Positions 14,806 through 21,484 of a stretch of DNA of 38,134 nucleotides are shown piece after piece; within the stretch, counting starts at the first letter, position 1; every line of letters begins with the position of its first letter. The notes beneath the pieces were generated by a model that was given only the letters and a program-made list of their open reading frames with translations, did not search any database and was not told the DNA's origin. The stretch comes from Dehalococcoidia bacterium (GTDB lineage Bacteria; Chloroflexota; Dehalococcoidia; Tepidiformales; Tepidiformaceae). The stretch covers positions 1 to 38,134 of the forward strand of contig JADZEI010000055.1 of the NCBI GenBank assembly GCA_020850615.1, written 5' to 3'. The position numbers and the translations under genes were made by a program.

Positions 14806-16086
14806 ATGGCCCTCAACATCTTCCCCCGGCGGACGCCGCAAGCGGCGTCCGCCCCAGAATCCGAACCCACCAGCCTCCCCGAGCCCTCCCCCGAGGCGCT
14901 CGCGGGCATCGACACCGACACCGAAACCGCCGCCGACACCGCCACGGATGCGGCGGACGACGCGCGCAAGCGCACTCGCCGCGGCACCCGTGGCGGCCGC
15001 GGCCGCCGCAAGGCCGACGGCGCCGAAACCGGCGAGACGAGCGAAGCCGGCGAGGCTGTGGAAGCCACCGCCGAGGACACCCCGGCCGAGCCCGTAGCCG
15101 CCGAAGCCGCGGACGAAGAGAAGCCCGCCCCGCGTGCCCGCCGCTCGCGCCGCACGACCGCCGCCCCGGCCGCCGACGCCGAGACCGCCGCGGCCGTCGA
15201 AGCGCATACGCCGGAGCCCGAACCGCTGGCTGAGCCGGCCCCCACGCGGTCCCGCTCCCGCCGCGCCCCCCGCGCGCAGGCTGCCGAAGCCGCCGAGCCC
15301 GCTCCCGAGGAGCTCCTCGCCGCGCCCGAGCCGGCACCGCGCCCCGAGGCCCCGGCTCGCCCAGAGACGCCCGCCCGCCGCGAACCGGCGCCGCGCCACG
15401 AGCCCGCCGCGCGCCAGGAACCGGCTCCCCGCCACGATGGCGGCCGGTCCGCCCAGGACCCCACCGCCGCCCTCGTCCGCGCCATCGAGCAGCAGAACCG
15501 CCAGATCGAGCACCTCGTCCGCGCCCAGGAAGAGCTGGGGCGCAAGCTCGCCGCCGGCGATGGCCGGGGCAGCCCCGCCACCTCCTCGCACGCACGGCCC
15601 GCGCGCGTCGGCGTCTTCGTCGACTCCGCGAACATCGAGCTCGCCTGCGACCGGCTCCGCGCCCGGTTCGACTGGGGCAAGGTCCTCGCCATGCTCACGA
15701 AGGACCGCCAGCTCGTCCGCGCCATCGCCTACTCGCCCGTGCACGACGACCCGAACGTCAGCATCGAGACGCAGCGGTTCGCCGAACCATTCCTCGACAA
15801 GGGCTTCAAGCTCGTGACCAAGCCGTTCAAGCGCTTCGCCGACGGCACGATCAAGGCGAACGTCGACATCGAGATGTGCCTCGAAGTCGTGACCATGCTG
15901 GACCGCCTGGATGTCGTCTGCCTCGTCTCCGGCGACGGCGACTTCACCCCGCTCGTCCAGTACGTCCAGTCCCGCGGCGTCCGCTGCGAAGTCGTCGCCG
16001 TCGGCCAGAGCACGGCCGGGCAGCTCCGCCAGGCCGCCGACCAGTACATCGACCTTGGCCAGCGTCTCAAGGAGATCCGCGTCTGA
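14806..16086 (+). CDS. NYN-domain (LabA/DUF88) protein with long low-complexity N terminus
   Basis: A 426-aa protein. Residues 1 to about 225 are low complexity, rich in Ala, Glu, Pro and Arg, with blocks such as KRTRRGTRGGRGRRK; a short coiled coil (about 225-250, IEQQNRQIEHLVRAQEELG) leads into the NYN domain at 266-426. This PIN-like nuclease fold shows acidic residues in VFVDSANIE (D272), ANVDIEM (D354) and SGDGDF (D377, D379). Members act as RNA endonucleases or RNA-binding regulators. The basic/acidic arm recalls RNase E-type scaffolds, but that is an inference. The lipoprotein gene appears coupled to its stop. A strong hairpin lies within codons 8-16. Confidence 0.85.
   Translation: MALNIFPRRTPQAASAPESEPTSLPEPSPEALAGIDTDTETAADTATDAADDARKRTRRGTRGGRGRRKADGAETGETSEAGEAVEATAEDTPAEPVAAEAADEEKPAPRARRSRRTTAAPAADAETAAAVEAHTPEPEPLAEPAPTRSRSRRAPRAQAAEAAEPAPEELLAAPEPAPRPEAPARPETPARREPAPRHEPAARQEPAPRHDGGRSAQDPTAALVRAIEQQNRQIEHLVRAQEELGRKLAAGDGRGSPATSSHARPARVGVFVDSANIELACDRLRARFDWGKVLAMLTKDRQLVRAIAYSPVHDDPNVSIETQRFAEPFLDKGFKLVTKPFKRFADGTIKANVDIEMCLEVVTMLDRLDVVCLVSGDGDFTPLVQYVQSRGVRCEVVAVGQSTAGQLRQAADQYIDLGQRLKEIRV
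14828..14853 (+). other. Perfect hairpin inside the first codons of the NYN gene
   Basis: An 11-bp perfect stem (14828-14838 with 14843-14853, tetraloop CAAG) starting 22 bases after the ATG. It could impede early elongation, or be a repeat element inserted in frame and translated as RRTPQAASA. No U-tract follows. Confidence 0.5.
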
Positions 16087-16628
16087 TCCCGGCGCACGGG
16101 CGCCCGCAGCTCGCGCGCGCCCGCACCGCGTGGCTCCTGGGCCTCGCGGCCCTGCTCGTTGCCATCGCCGCTGTCGCCTGTGGCGGCGGCGGCAACAGCA
16201 GCGACGCCGCCACGCCGGCCGCTTCGCCCACGCCCGCGCCGCCCGGCCTTCCCAACGCCTACCTTCGCACGAAGGACGGCAACTTCGTCCGCGCCATCCC
16301 CGGCACCCACTGCTGGGACTCGAAGTGCGTCGACATGGCCGGCCCCCTGACCAACCTCGAGCCCGTGCCCCTGAAGCAGGGCGAAGCGATCGCCGTCTCC
16401 TTCGAAGCCGGCTTCCCCGACGAGTGGACGCTCACGTGGGTCCCCGCGCCCGCCCAGGCCCCCGCCCCCGAAGAGGGCGTCCGCGCCTGGGTCGCGATCG
16501 AAATCCCCGGCAACCCGCCCACCGGCACCACCATCCCTTCCACTCCGGGCCGCTACGTGATGATTATCTTTGCCCGCTGGGACGGCGAGGGAGATATCGC
16601 CTACGGCATCTACGCCGAGGTCAGCTGA
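16083..16628 (+). CDS. Lipoprotein of unknown function, probable CTG start
   Basis: A 181-aa secreted lipoprotein, not recognised. After the start come a basic n-region, a hydrophobic core and the lipobox VAC|GGGG, then an Asn/Ser/Ala/Pro/Thr linker and a folded domain of about 130 residues with one Cys pair (HCWDSKC). The C-terminal part reads like a small beta-rich domain. No ATG, GTG or TTG lies in frame between the NYN stop and the signal peptide core. The best start is CTG at 16083, overlapping the NYN stop as CTGA, with GGAG (16071-16074) 8 nt upstream. The only in-frame ATG further up (15876) would put the signal peptide behind about 70 residues of out-of-frame NYN sequence. Confidence 0.65.
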   Translation: MIPAHGRPQLARARTAWLLGLAALLVAIAAVACGGGGNSSDAATPAASPTPAPPGLPNAYLRTKDGNFVRAIPGTHCWDSKCVDMAGPLTNLEPVPLKQGEAIAVSFEAGFPDEWTLTWVPAPAQAPAPEEGVRAWVAIEIPGNPPTGTTIPSTPGRYVMIIFARWDGEGDIAYGIYAEVS

Positions 16629-16653
16629 GCGCGCCCCCAACCCCAAAACCCCG

Positions 16654-16659
16654 TAGAAT
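16654..16659 (+). promoter_or_regulatory. -10 hexamer TAGAAT of the LLM oxidoreductase gene
   Basis: TAGAAT lies 54 nt before the ATG at 16714 in the gap after the lipoprotein gene. No convincing -35 was identified. Confidence 0.4.
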
Positions 16660-16688
16660 CCCCAACCGGCCCGGAATTCCGCGGCGAC

Positions 16689-16709
16689 TGACAACTGATA
16701 ACTGAGGAC
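16689..16709 (+). repeat. Heptanucleotide repeat, TGAYAAC type, three units
   Basis: TGACAAC, TGATAAC, TGAGGAC in tandem directly before the LLM gene start. It resembles the GGACAAC family with the first base changed. Confidence 0.6.
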
Positions 16710-16713
16710 TCGC

Positions 16714-17751
16714 ATGAAGCTTGGCATCATGGTCGGCTATTCCGGCGCCCAGATGGGCCTGCCGCTGGACCTCATCCGCGAAGTCGAAGACCTCGGCTTC
16801 GATTCCATCTGGACCGCCGAAGCCTACGGCTCCGACGCCATCACCCCGCTCGCCTACATCGCGGCGCTCACCACCCGGATCAAGCTCGGCACCGCCATCA
16901 TGCAGATCCCCGGCCGCACTCCCGCCATGTGCGCGATGCAGACATCCACCGTCGATGCCCTCTCCGGCGGCCGCATGCTCGTCGGCCTCGGCCTCTCCGG
17001 CCCGCAGGTCGTCGAAGGCTGGCACGGCGTCCCCTATGGCAAGCCCGCCGCCCGTATGCGCGAATACGTCGAGATCCTGCGCAAGATCTGGGCCCGCGAA
17101 GCCCCGGTCGAGTACCACGGCCAGGAATACAACATGCCCTACACGGGCCCCGGCTCCACCGGCCTGGGCAAGCCCCTGAAGAGCATCCTCCACACCCGCC
17201 AGCTCCCCGTGTACCTCGCCACGATGGGGCCCCAGAACGTCCGCACCACCGCCGAGCTCGCCGACGGCTGGCTCCCCATCTGGTTCTCGCCCTACAAGAC
17301 CGACATGTACGACGCCGACCTCGCCGCCGGCTTCGCGAAGCGCACTGACGGCAAGACCCGCGCGGACTTCGACATCGCGGCCGGCTGCAACGTCCAGGTC
17401 ACCGACGACATCAAGGCCGCCCTCGACCGTCAGAAGCCGAACCTCGCGCTCTACTTCGGCGGCATGGGTGCGAAGTCCAAGAACTTCCACAACGACGCGA
17501 TGAAGAAGCTTGGCTACGCCGACGAAGCCGCGAAGGTCCAGGAGCTCTACCTCTCCGGCCGCAAGAAGGAAGCCGAAGAGGTCATCCCCTACGACCTCAT
17601 CGACGAGATGTCGCTCGTCGGCCCCGAAGCCCGCATTCGCGAGCGCTACAAGCAGTGGGAAGATGCGGGCGTCACGACCATGCTGGTGAACGGCCCGCTC
17701 CAGTCCCTGCACCTCATGGCGGACATCACCGGCGTCAACCGCGGGGCCTGA
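16714..17751 (+). CDS. LLM-class F420-dependent oxidoreductase
   Basis: A 345-aa luciferase-like monooxygenase-fold (TIM barrel) enzyme, close in style to the Rv3520c-like F420-dependent oxidoreductases. The N terminus MKLGIMVGYSGAQM, then FDSIWTAEAYGSDAITPLAYIAALTTRIKLGTAIMQIPGRTP, carries the family's cofactor and barrel-strand motifs. LSGGRMLVGLGLSGPQVVEGWHG and YLATMGPQNVRTTAELADGWLPIWFSP follow. It probably uses reduced F420 (FMN being the alternative) to reduce a carbonyl or similar group; the substrate is unknown. Upstream there is a TAGAAT box and a degenerate GGA near the ATG. Downstream is a strong hairpin at 17781. Confidence 0.9.
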   Translation: MKLGIMVGYSGAQMGLPLDLIREVEDLGFDSIWTAEAYGSDAITPLAYIAALTTRIKLGTAIMQIPGRTPAMCAMQTSTVDALSGGRMLVGLGLSGPQVVEGWHGVPYGKPAARMREYVEILRKIWAREAPVEYHGQEYNMPYTGPGSTGLGKPLKSILHTRQLPVYLATMGPQNVRTTAELADGWLPIWFSPYKTDMYDADLAAGFAKRTDGKTRADFDIAAGCNVQVTDDIKAALDRQKPNLALYFGGMGAKSKNFHNDAMKKLGYADEAAKVQELYLSGRKKEAEEVIPYDLIDEMSLVGPEARIRERYKQWEDAGVTTMLVNGPLQSLHLMADITGVNRGA

Positions 17752-17780
17752 CCCGGCGCGCAGCGCACCACACCAACGCA

Positions 17781-17804
17781 CGGCCGGCCCATTCGGGCCG
17801 GCCG
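17781..17804 (+). terminator. Hairpin after the LLM gene
   Basis: A perfect 10-bp GC stem CGGCCGGCCC/GGGCCGGCCG with an ATTC loop, 29 nt after the stop. It lacks a T-tract, so it may be a Rho-assisted terminator or a 3'-end stabiliser. Confidence 0.5.
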
Positions 17805-17810
17805 TTCACG

Positions 17811-17855
17811 CGCCGCAGGCGTAGCCGCGGAGCAGTGCTCCGCGGGATTGTCCGC
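17811..17855 (-). repeat. Hairpin-CTAC repeat element, minus orientation
   Basis: Read on the minus strand: GGACAATC, the palindrome CCGCGGAGCA-C-TGCTCCGCGG, then CTACGCCTGCGGCG. The copies at 20028 and 30253 match closely in the opposite orientation. Confidence 0.78.
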
Positions 17856-17884
17856 ACCACGCTGGCGCCAGCCCCCCCCCGGGC

Positions 17885-17898
17885 GTGAACCGTGAATA
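17885..17898 (+). repeat. Heptanucleotide repeat GTGAAYC, two units
   Basis: GTGAACC followed by GTGAATA. Same orientation as the copies at 151 and 19009. Confidence 0.6.
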
Positions 17899-17932
17899 GC
17901 TCCCACGACACCCCTTGTCGCCCCCTTTCCCG

Positions 17933-17959
17933 TAGACTCGTCCCGCGACTGAGTGGAGG
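17933..17959 (+). promoter_or_regulatory. -10 and Shine-Dalgarno for the zinc-ribbon/DUF4328 gene
   Basis: TAGACT (17933-17938) lies 27 nt before the ATG at 17966, and GGAGG (17955-17959) is six bases before it. These are the only good expression signals for the whole split gene. Confidence 0.5.
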
Positions 17960-17965
17960 ATGCGG

Positions 17966-18037
17966 ATGACCTGTTCCGCCTGTTCAGCGGAGCTCCCCTG
18001 GAACGCCCGGTTCTGCCTCGCCTGCGGCCAGCCGTAG
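17966..18037 (+). CDS. N-terminal zinc-ribbon segment (23 aa) ending at in-frame TAG
   Basis: ATG at 17966 with GGAGG six bases upstream encodes MTCSACSAELPWNARFCLAC followed by GQP and TAG (18035-18037). The CxxC...CxxCG pattern (C3, C6, C17, C20) is the zinc ribbon commonly found at the N terminus of bacterial membrane proteins. The same frame continues open after the TAG into the DUF4328 protein, with no other stop until 19010. The two parts were almost certainly one gene. Either a nonsense mutation or sequencing error split it, or the TAG is read through or used to make a micro-protein. All four Cys are intact, so decay, if any, is recent. Confidence 0.65.
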   Translation: MTCSACSAELPWNARFCLACGQP

Positions 18038-18073
18038 GAGCTGCCCGGGTCACAGAGCGCCCTCGCCGACCCC

Positions 18074-19012
18074 GTGGCCGCCCCACGGCCACCGGCACCG
18101 ACTCGCGCGCCCCGGTCTCGCCGGACAGCCACACGCTGGTCCCAGGCTGACACCGCACCGTTCCGGTTCGACGGTTCATGGTGGTCACGCGGATCAGGCG
18201 GCGAAGCCCTGCTCTTCGATGAGGCGAACGGCCGCTGGTACCGCCCGCCCTCCCACGAAACGCCGTTCTTCATGCGCCGCCCGAAGTTCAGCTCTCTCCA
18301 GACACCCGCGCTATTCGTCTACATCCTCCTCGGCGCGTTTTGCGCCGCCACCGCCTGGGCCATCTTCATCGACATCGACCGCGCGCTGCTCTTCGACGCC
18401 CTCGCCAGGAGGTCGCAACTATCGGCGGGAAACATCGTCCGCTGGGACGAAAGCGATTCGTGGTTGGAAACGGCGAAGGGGCTGCAGTTCCTGGCGACGC
18501 TTGCCAGCGTCCCGGCCTTCATCTGGTGGACCCGGCGGGCGACGTGCAACGTGCAGTCCTTTGGCATCGAGCGCCCCGAGTTCTCGCCCGCCTCGGCCAT
18601 CTGGTGGTGGTTCGTACCCATCGCCAACCTCGTGCAGCCCCTGCGCGTCCTGAACCAGGCGTGGCGAGCCTCCGGGCCCGACACGATCGACGACTACGAG
18701 CGTTCCTACCGTGCCGCCTCCATCCCGCCGGTCCTCCCGATCTGGTGGGTGCTCTGGCAGGTCTGCAACGTGCTCTGGGGCGCCGTCCCCACCGCCACGG
18801 ACGACCCGGACCTCACGATGGCCGACCTCGCCGGGTTCGCCTGGTTCACGGCCGTGGTGGATGCGGGCATGCTGGTCTCCGCGGTTCTCGCAATCGTTGT
18901 CGTCGCGATGCTGACGATCAGGCCGACGAGAGCCTCGACATCGAAGCCGACACCGACTGAACCGCACCCGCCACAGGCCGCGGGGCAACCACAGCCGCCC
19001 ACCCAAGCGTGA
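18074..19012 (+). CDS. DUF4328 membrane protein, downstream part of the split gene
   Basis: From GTG 18074 this is 312 aa in the same frame as the zinc ribbon at 17966. A Pro/Arg-rich linker (about 35 aa) leads to a short Trp/Gly motif (FDGSWWSRGSGGEALLFDEANGRWYRP), then at residue 67 MRRPKFSSLQTPALFVYILL begins the DUF4328 domain with about five membrane helices. Conserved DUF4328 elements include FIWWTRRATCNVQ.FG, FSPASAIWWWFVPIANLVQPLRVLNQAWRASGP and PIWWVLWQVCN. The tail is Thr/Pro-rich. No Shine-Dalgarno precedes 18074 or nearby starts, so the native start is probably 17966, read before the TAG at 18035. Initiation at ATG 18272, directly before the first helix, is another option. The stop overlaps the next GTG (GTGA). 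Confidence 0.72.
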   Translation: MAAPRPPAPTRAPRSRRTATRWSQADTAPFRFDGSWWSRGSGGEALLFDEANGRWYRPPSHETPFFMRRPKFSSLQTPALFVYILLGAFCAATAWAIFIDIDRALLFDALARRSQLSAGNIVRWDESDSWLETAKGLQFLATLASVPAFIWWTRRATCNVQSFGIERPEFSPASAIWWWFVPIANLVQPLRVLNQAWRASGPDTIDDYERSYRAASIPPVLPIWWVLWQVCNVLWGAVPTATDDPDLTMADLAGFAWFTAVVDAGMLVSAVLAIVVVAMLTIRPTRASTSKPTPTEPHPPQAAGQPQPPTQA

Positions 19013-19022
19013 ACCGTGAATC
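19009..19022 (+). repeat. Heptanucleotide repeat GTGAAYC, two units, containing a start and a stop codon
   Basis: GTGAACC and GTGAATC. The first heptamer supplies both the TGA stop of the DUF4328 gene and the GTG start of the next gene, so the repeat has become coding. Confidence 0.6.
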
Positions 19023-19554
19023 CGCCCCTCCCCGCCTGTTCCACTTCAGCGAGGACCCCCACATCCCCCGCTTCGAACCGCGCGCCGCCCCCGCCCACCC
19101 CGCCCTCGCCCCCGCCGTCTGGGCCGTCGATGAGCTGCATGCCCCCGCCTACACCTTCCCCCGCGATTGCCCCCGCATCCTCCTCTGGCGCACGCCGGAG
19201 ACCACGGACGCCGACTGGCGCCGCTGGGCCGGGAACACCGCCGCGCCGTTCGTCGCCTTCGTCGAATGGGACGCCCTGCGGCAGCTCCGCGAGACTGCTC
19301 TCTACCGCTACGCGCTCCCGCCCGGGACGTTCGGGCCGCTCCCCGGCGACCCGTGGATGTGGGTGAGCCACGAGCCCGTCACGCCCCTCGGCGTCGAACC
19401 CGTCGGCGACCTCCTCGATGCCATCGCCGCCGACGGCACGGAACTCCGCTTCGTGCCGTCGCTCGCCCCGCTCCACGGCGCCTGGGAGTCCACGGTTCAC
19501 TTCTCCGGCATACGCCTCCGCAACAGCCGCACGTGGCCGCCGGCCACCCGGTGA
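19009..19554 (+). CDS. DUF6886-like protein
   Basis: A 181-aa soluble protein resembling the DUF6886 family. The conserved opening RLFHFSEDPHIPRFEPR, then PAVWAVDELHAPAYTFPRDCPRILLW, is distinctive. Later come FVEWDALRQLRETALYRYALPPGTF and W.WVSHEPVTPL. No enzymatic motif is known to me for this family. The GTG start overlaps the TGA of the upstream gene and lies within a GTGAACC heptamer; GTG 19016 is out of frame. It is the last gene before the repeat region and before the change in strand composition. Confidence 0.75.
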   Translation: MNRESAPPRLFHFSEDPHIPRFEPRAAPAHPALAPAVWAVDELHAPAYTFPRDCPRILLWRTPETTDADWRRWAGNTAAPFVAFVEWDALRQLRETALYRYALPPGTFGPLPGDPWMWVSHEPVTPLGVEPVGDLLDAIAADGTELRFVPSLAPLHGAWESTVHFSGIRLRNSRTWPPATR

Positions 19555-19561
19555 CGAGCAT

Positions 19562-19996
19562 GGAGGTGGGGTGAAGGCGCTCCCGGCGAGCCGGGCGGGC
19601 GTTGCGCTGCCGCCCTCGGTCGGGGGCTGCCGCGGGGCATCCGTTTGGCTGACGCCAGCGCCCACGAGGGGCGCGGGCTACGACGGTGGCGCGGCGTCGT
19701 TCATGCGGGCGGGATGTCGGTGGAGGTGGGGTAACGCGTTCCGGGCGAGCCGGGCGGGCGTTGCGCTGCCGCCCTCGGTCGGGGGCTGCCGCGGGGCATC
19801 CGTTTGGACGCCAGCGCCCACGAGGGGCGCGGGCTACGACGTGGCGCGGCGTCGTTCATGCGGGGCGGGATGTCGGTGGCGGTGGGGTGACGCGTTCCGG
19901 GCGAGCCGGGCGGGCGTTGCGCTGCCGCCCTCGGTCGGGGGCTGCCGCGGAGCATCCGTTTGGCTGACGCCAGCGCCCACGAGGGGCGCGGGCTAC
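19562..19996 (+). repeat. Tandem array, three units of about 160 bp
   Basis: Units begin at 19562, 19722 and 19878 (spacings 160 and 156). Each contains GGNGGTGGGGT, CGGGCGGGCGTTGCGC, TCGGTCGGGGGCTGCCGCGG and the hairpin GCGCCC-ACGAG-GGGCGC followed by GGGCTAC. The third unit is truncated after this hairpin. The hairpin-CTAC core is the one shared with the 140-bp array at 34620-35330. Confidence 0.88.
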
Positions 19997-20027
19997 TGGG
20001 GATCGCGGGCTGACGCGGGGGATGGTA

Positions 20028-20075
20028 CGGACAATCCCGCGGAGCAATGCTCCGCGGCTACGGCTGCGGGGCCTG
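20028..20075 (+). repeat. Hairpin-CTAC repeat element, plus orientation
   Basis: GGACAATC, then CCGCGGAGCA-A-TGCTCCGCGG (20037-20057), then CTACGGCTGCGG. It is a near copy, inverted, of 17811-17855. Confidence 0.78.
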
Positions 20076-20115
20076 TGGCGTGGTCGCGGGCTACCGTGAG
20101 GCATGGCCCTGGGGG

Positions 20116-20157
20116 CCGCAGAGCCGGTGCTCTGCGACTACGGCTTCGCCACCTGCG
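20116..20157 (+). repeat. Hairpin-CTAC repeat element, diverged copy
   Basis: Stem CGCAGAGC/GCTCTGCG (20117-20124 with 20129-20136), then A-CTAC, then GGCTTCGCC. The architecture is the same as other copies but the stem differs by compensating changes. Confidence 0.6.
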
Positions 20158-20160
20158 GTG

Positions 20161-21378
20161 TCATTTGATGATGGCGCGGTCGCGGAGGGTGGCGATTCCT
20201 TCGGGGGTCATGTTGAGCCAGCGGTGGAGGATGTCGTCGGTGTCGCCGCCGTGCCCGGGCATGGGGCGGGTGATGCGGGGTGGCGTGGCGGAGAGGTGCA
20301 TCGGGGAGTTCGGGAGCTTGAGCGAGCCGGGGAGGCCGTAGGGCAGGGGGACATCGACGAGCATGTTGCGGGCGGCAACGTGGGGGTCGTGGAAGAGGTC
20401 GTCGATGCTGTTGACCTTGCCGATTGCGCAGACCTTCGCGGGTTCGATGATGGCGAACCACTCTTCGGTGGTGCGCTGTTCGAGGGCGTCGCTGAGCTCG
20501 GCTTCGAGGAGGTCGACGTGTTCGAGGCGGGCGCGGTTCGTGGCGAAGCGGGGGTCGAGGGCCATGTCGTCGCGGTCGATGAGGGCGCAGAAGAGCTCCC
20601 ATTCCTTGACGTTGGCGATGACGACCCAGCCGTCCTTCGTGGGGAAGGGGCCGAAGGGGGCGAGGAGGGCGTGGCGGCTGCCCTGGCGGGTGGGGTGCTC
20701 GTTGAAGGCGGAGCGGCGGACGATAGCGTTCTCGCAGAGGGCGAGCTGGGCCTCCATGAGGGCGACGTCAAGGAGCTGGCCTTCGCCGGTGAGCTCGCGG
20801 GCGCGGAGGGCGGCCATGATGCCGAGGGCGAGGTAGAGCCCGCCGACCATGTCGCCGATGCTGACGCCGACGCGAGTGGGGGGGCCGCCGAGCTCGCCGT
20901 TCAGGCCCATGGTGCCGCCCATGGCCTGGGCGACGGCGTCGACGGCGGCCATATGGCTGTAGGGGCCGGTCTGGCCGAAGCCGCTGAGGGCGCCGTAGAT
21001 GAGGCGCGGGTTCTCGGCGCGGAGGACTTCGTAGCCGAGGCCGGCGCGGGCCATGGCGCCGGGGCGGAAGTTCTCGGTGAGGACGTCGGCTTCGCGGGCG
21101 AGGCGGATGACCAGGTCCCGGCCCTCGGGTGTGCGGAAGTCGATGCAGATGCCGCGCTTGTTGCGGTTGGGGCTGAAGAAGAAGGTGGAGACGCCTTCGT
21201 AGTAGGGGCCGAAGCCGCGCTCCTTCTCGTGGGTGCCGGGGTGCTCGACTTTGACGACTTCGGCGCCGAGGTCGGCGAGCTGCATGGTGCCGAAGGGGCC
21301 GGCGAGGGCCCAGGTGAAATCGAGGACGCGGACACCCTGGAGGGGTGCGATGGGCTGGGAGGGAGCGGGGGTGGTCAC
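20161..21378 (-). CDS. CaiB/BaiF family III CoA-transferase
   Basis: A 405-aa CoA-transferase of family III, moving CoA between carboxylic acids through an aspartyl thioester. The N terminus PLQGVRVLDFTWALAGPFGTMQLADLGAEVVKVEHP is diagnostic, as are NRNKRGICIDFRTPEGR, LTENFRPGAMARAGLGYE and LIYGALSGFGQTGPY. The catalytic Asp is D176 in SIGDMVGGLYLALG. The donor and acceptor are not predictable; a nearby crotonase (22049-22816) makes acyl-CoA catabolism plausible. The GTG start at 21378 lacks a Shine-Dalgarno but has TACCAT 6 nt upstream. It is downstream of and codirectional with the nucleotidyltransferase gene. Confidence 0.92.
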   Translation of the reverse strand: MTTPAPSQPIAPLQGVRVLDFTWALAGPFGTMQLADLGAEVVKVEHPGTHEKERGFGPYYEGVSTFFFSPNRNKRGICIDFRTPEGRDLVIRLAREADVLTENFRPGAMARAGLGYEVLRAENPRLIYGALSGFGQTGPYSHMAAVDAVAQAMGGTMGLNGELGGPPTRVGVSIGDMVGGLYLALGIMAALRARELTGEGQLLDVALMEAQLALCENAIVRRSAFNEHPTRQGSRHALLAPFGPFPTKDGWVVIANVKEWELFCALIDRDDMALDPRFATNRARLEHVDLLEAELSDALEQRTTEEWFAIIEPAKVCAIGKVNSIDDLFHDPHVAARNMLVDVPLPYGLPGSLKLPNSPMHLSATPPRITRPMPGHGGDTDDILHRWLNMTPEGIATLRDRAIIK

Positions 21379-21384
21379 GGGGTC

Positions 21385-21390
21385 ATGGTA
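21385..21390 (-). promoter_or_regulatory. -10 hexamer TACCAT, leaderless arrangement (CoA-transferase)
   Basis: TACCAT on the minus strand, 6 nt before the GTG start. An ATG overlapping it is out of frame and stops at once. Confidence 0.42.
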
Positions 21391-21484
21391 GCGGAGGGGA
21401 GCGGTGGGGTCGTGGGGAGGCGAGGGGCGAGCCTGCAGTAAGGGCGGACGCGAGGGCGAGCGTCGCCTCGCAAAATATGTGCCG

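Larger units (their letters stand above)
19555..20160. other. Gene-free region at the GC-skew switch
   Basis: A 606-nt stretch without a credible gene. Left of it the plus strand is C-rich in genes of either direction (for example 8401-8460: 32 C, 17 G; 5041-5100: 28 C, 17 G). Right of it the plus strand is G-rich (20221-20280: 32 G, 14 C; 29281-29340: 34 G, 11 C). It holds a three-unit tandem array and two hairpin-CTAC elements. No DnaA-box, AT-rich unwinding element or dif-like 28-mer was seen. The long open frame across it (19418-20341) translates repeats. Confidence 0.65.

Noticed and set aside
19555-20160. A classical oriC (DnaA boxes, AT-rich unwinding element) at the skew switch
   Set aside because: No TTATCCACA-like boxes or AT-rich tract seen and no dnaA nearby; only the compositional and repeat-orientation evidence was kept.
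19418-20341. Open frame of 307 codons over the 160-bp array
   Set aside because: Translates the tandem units and overlaps two real genes; no ribosome-binding site.
20047-21441. 464-codon plus-strand frame opposite the CoA-transferase
   Set aside because: Antisense shadow typical of very GC-rich DNA; the minus strand has an unmistakable CaiB/BaiF protein.
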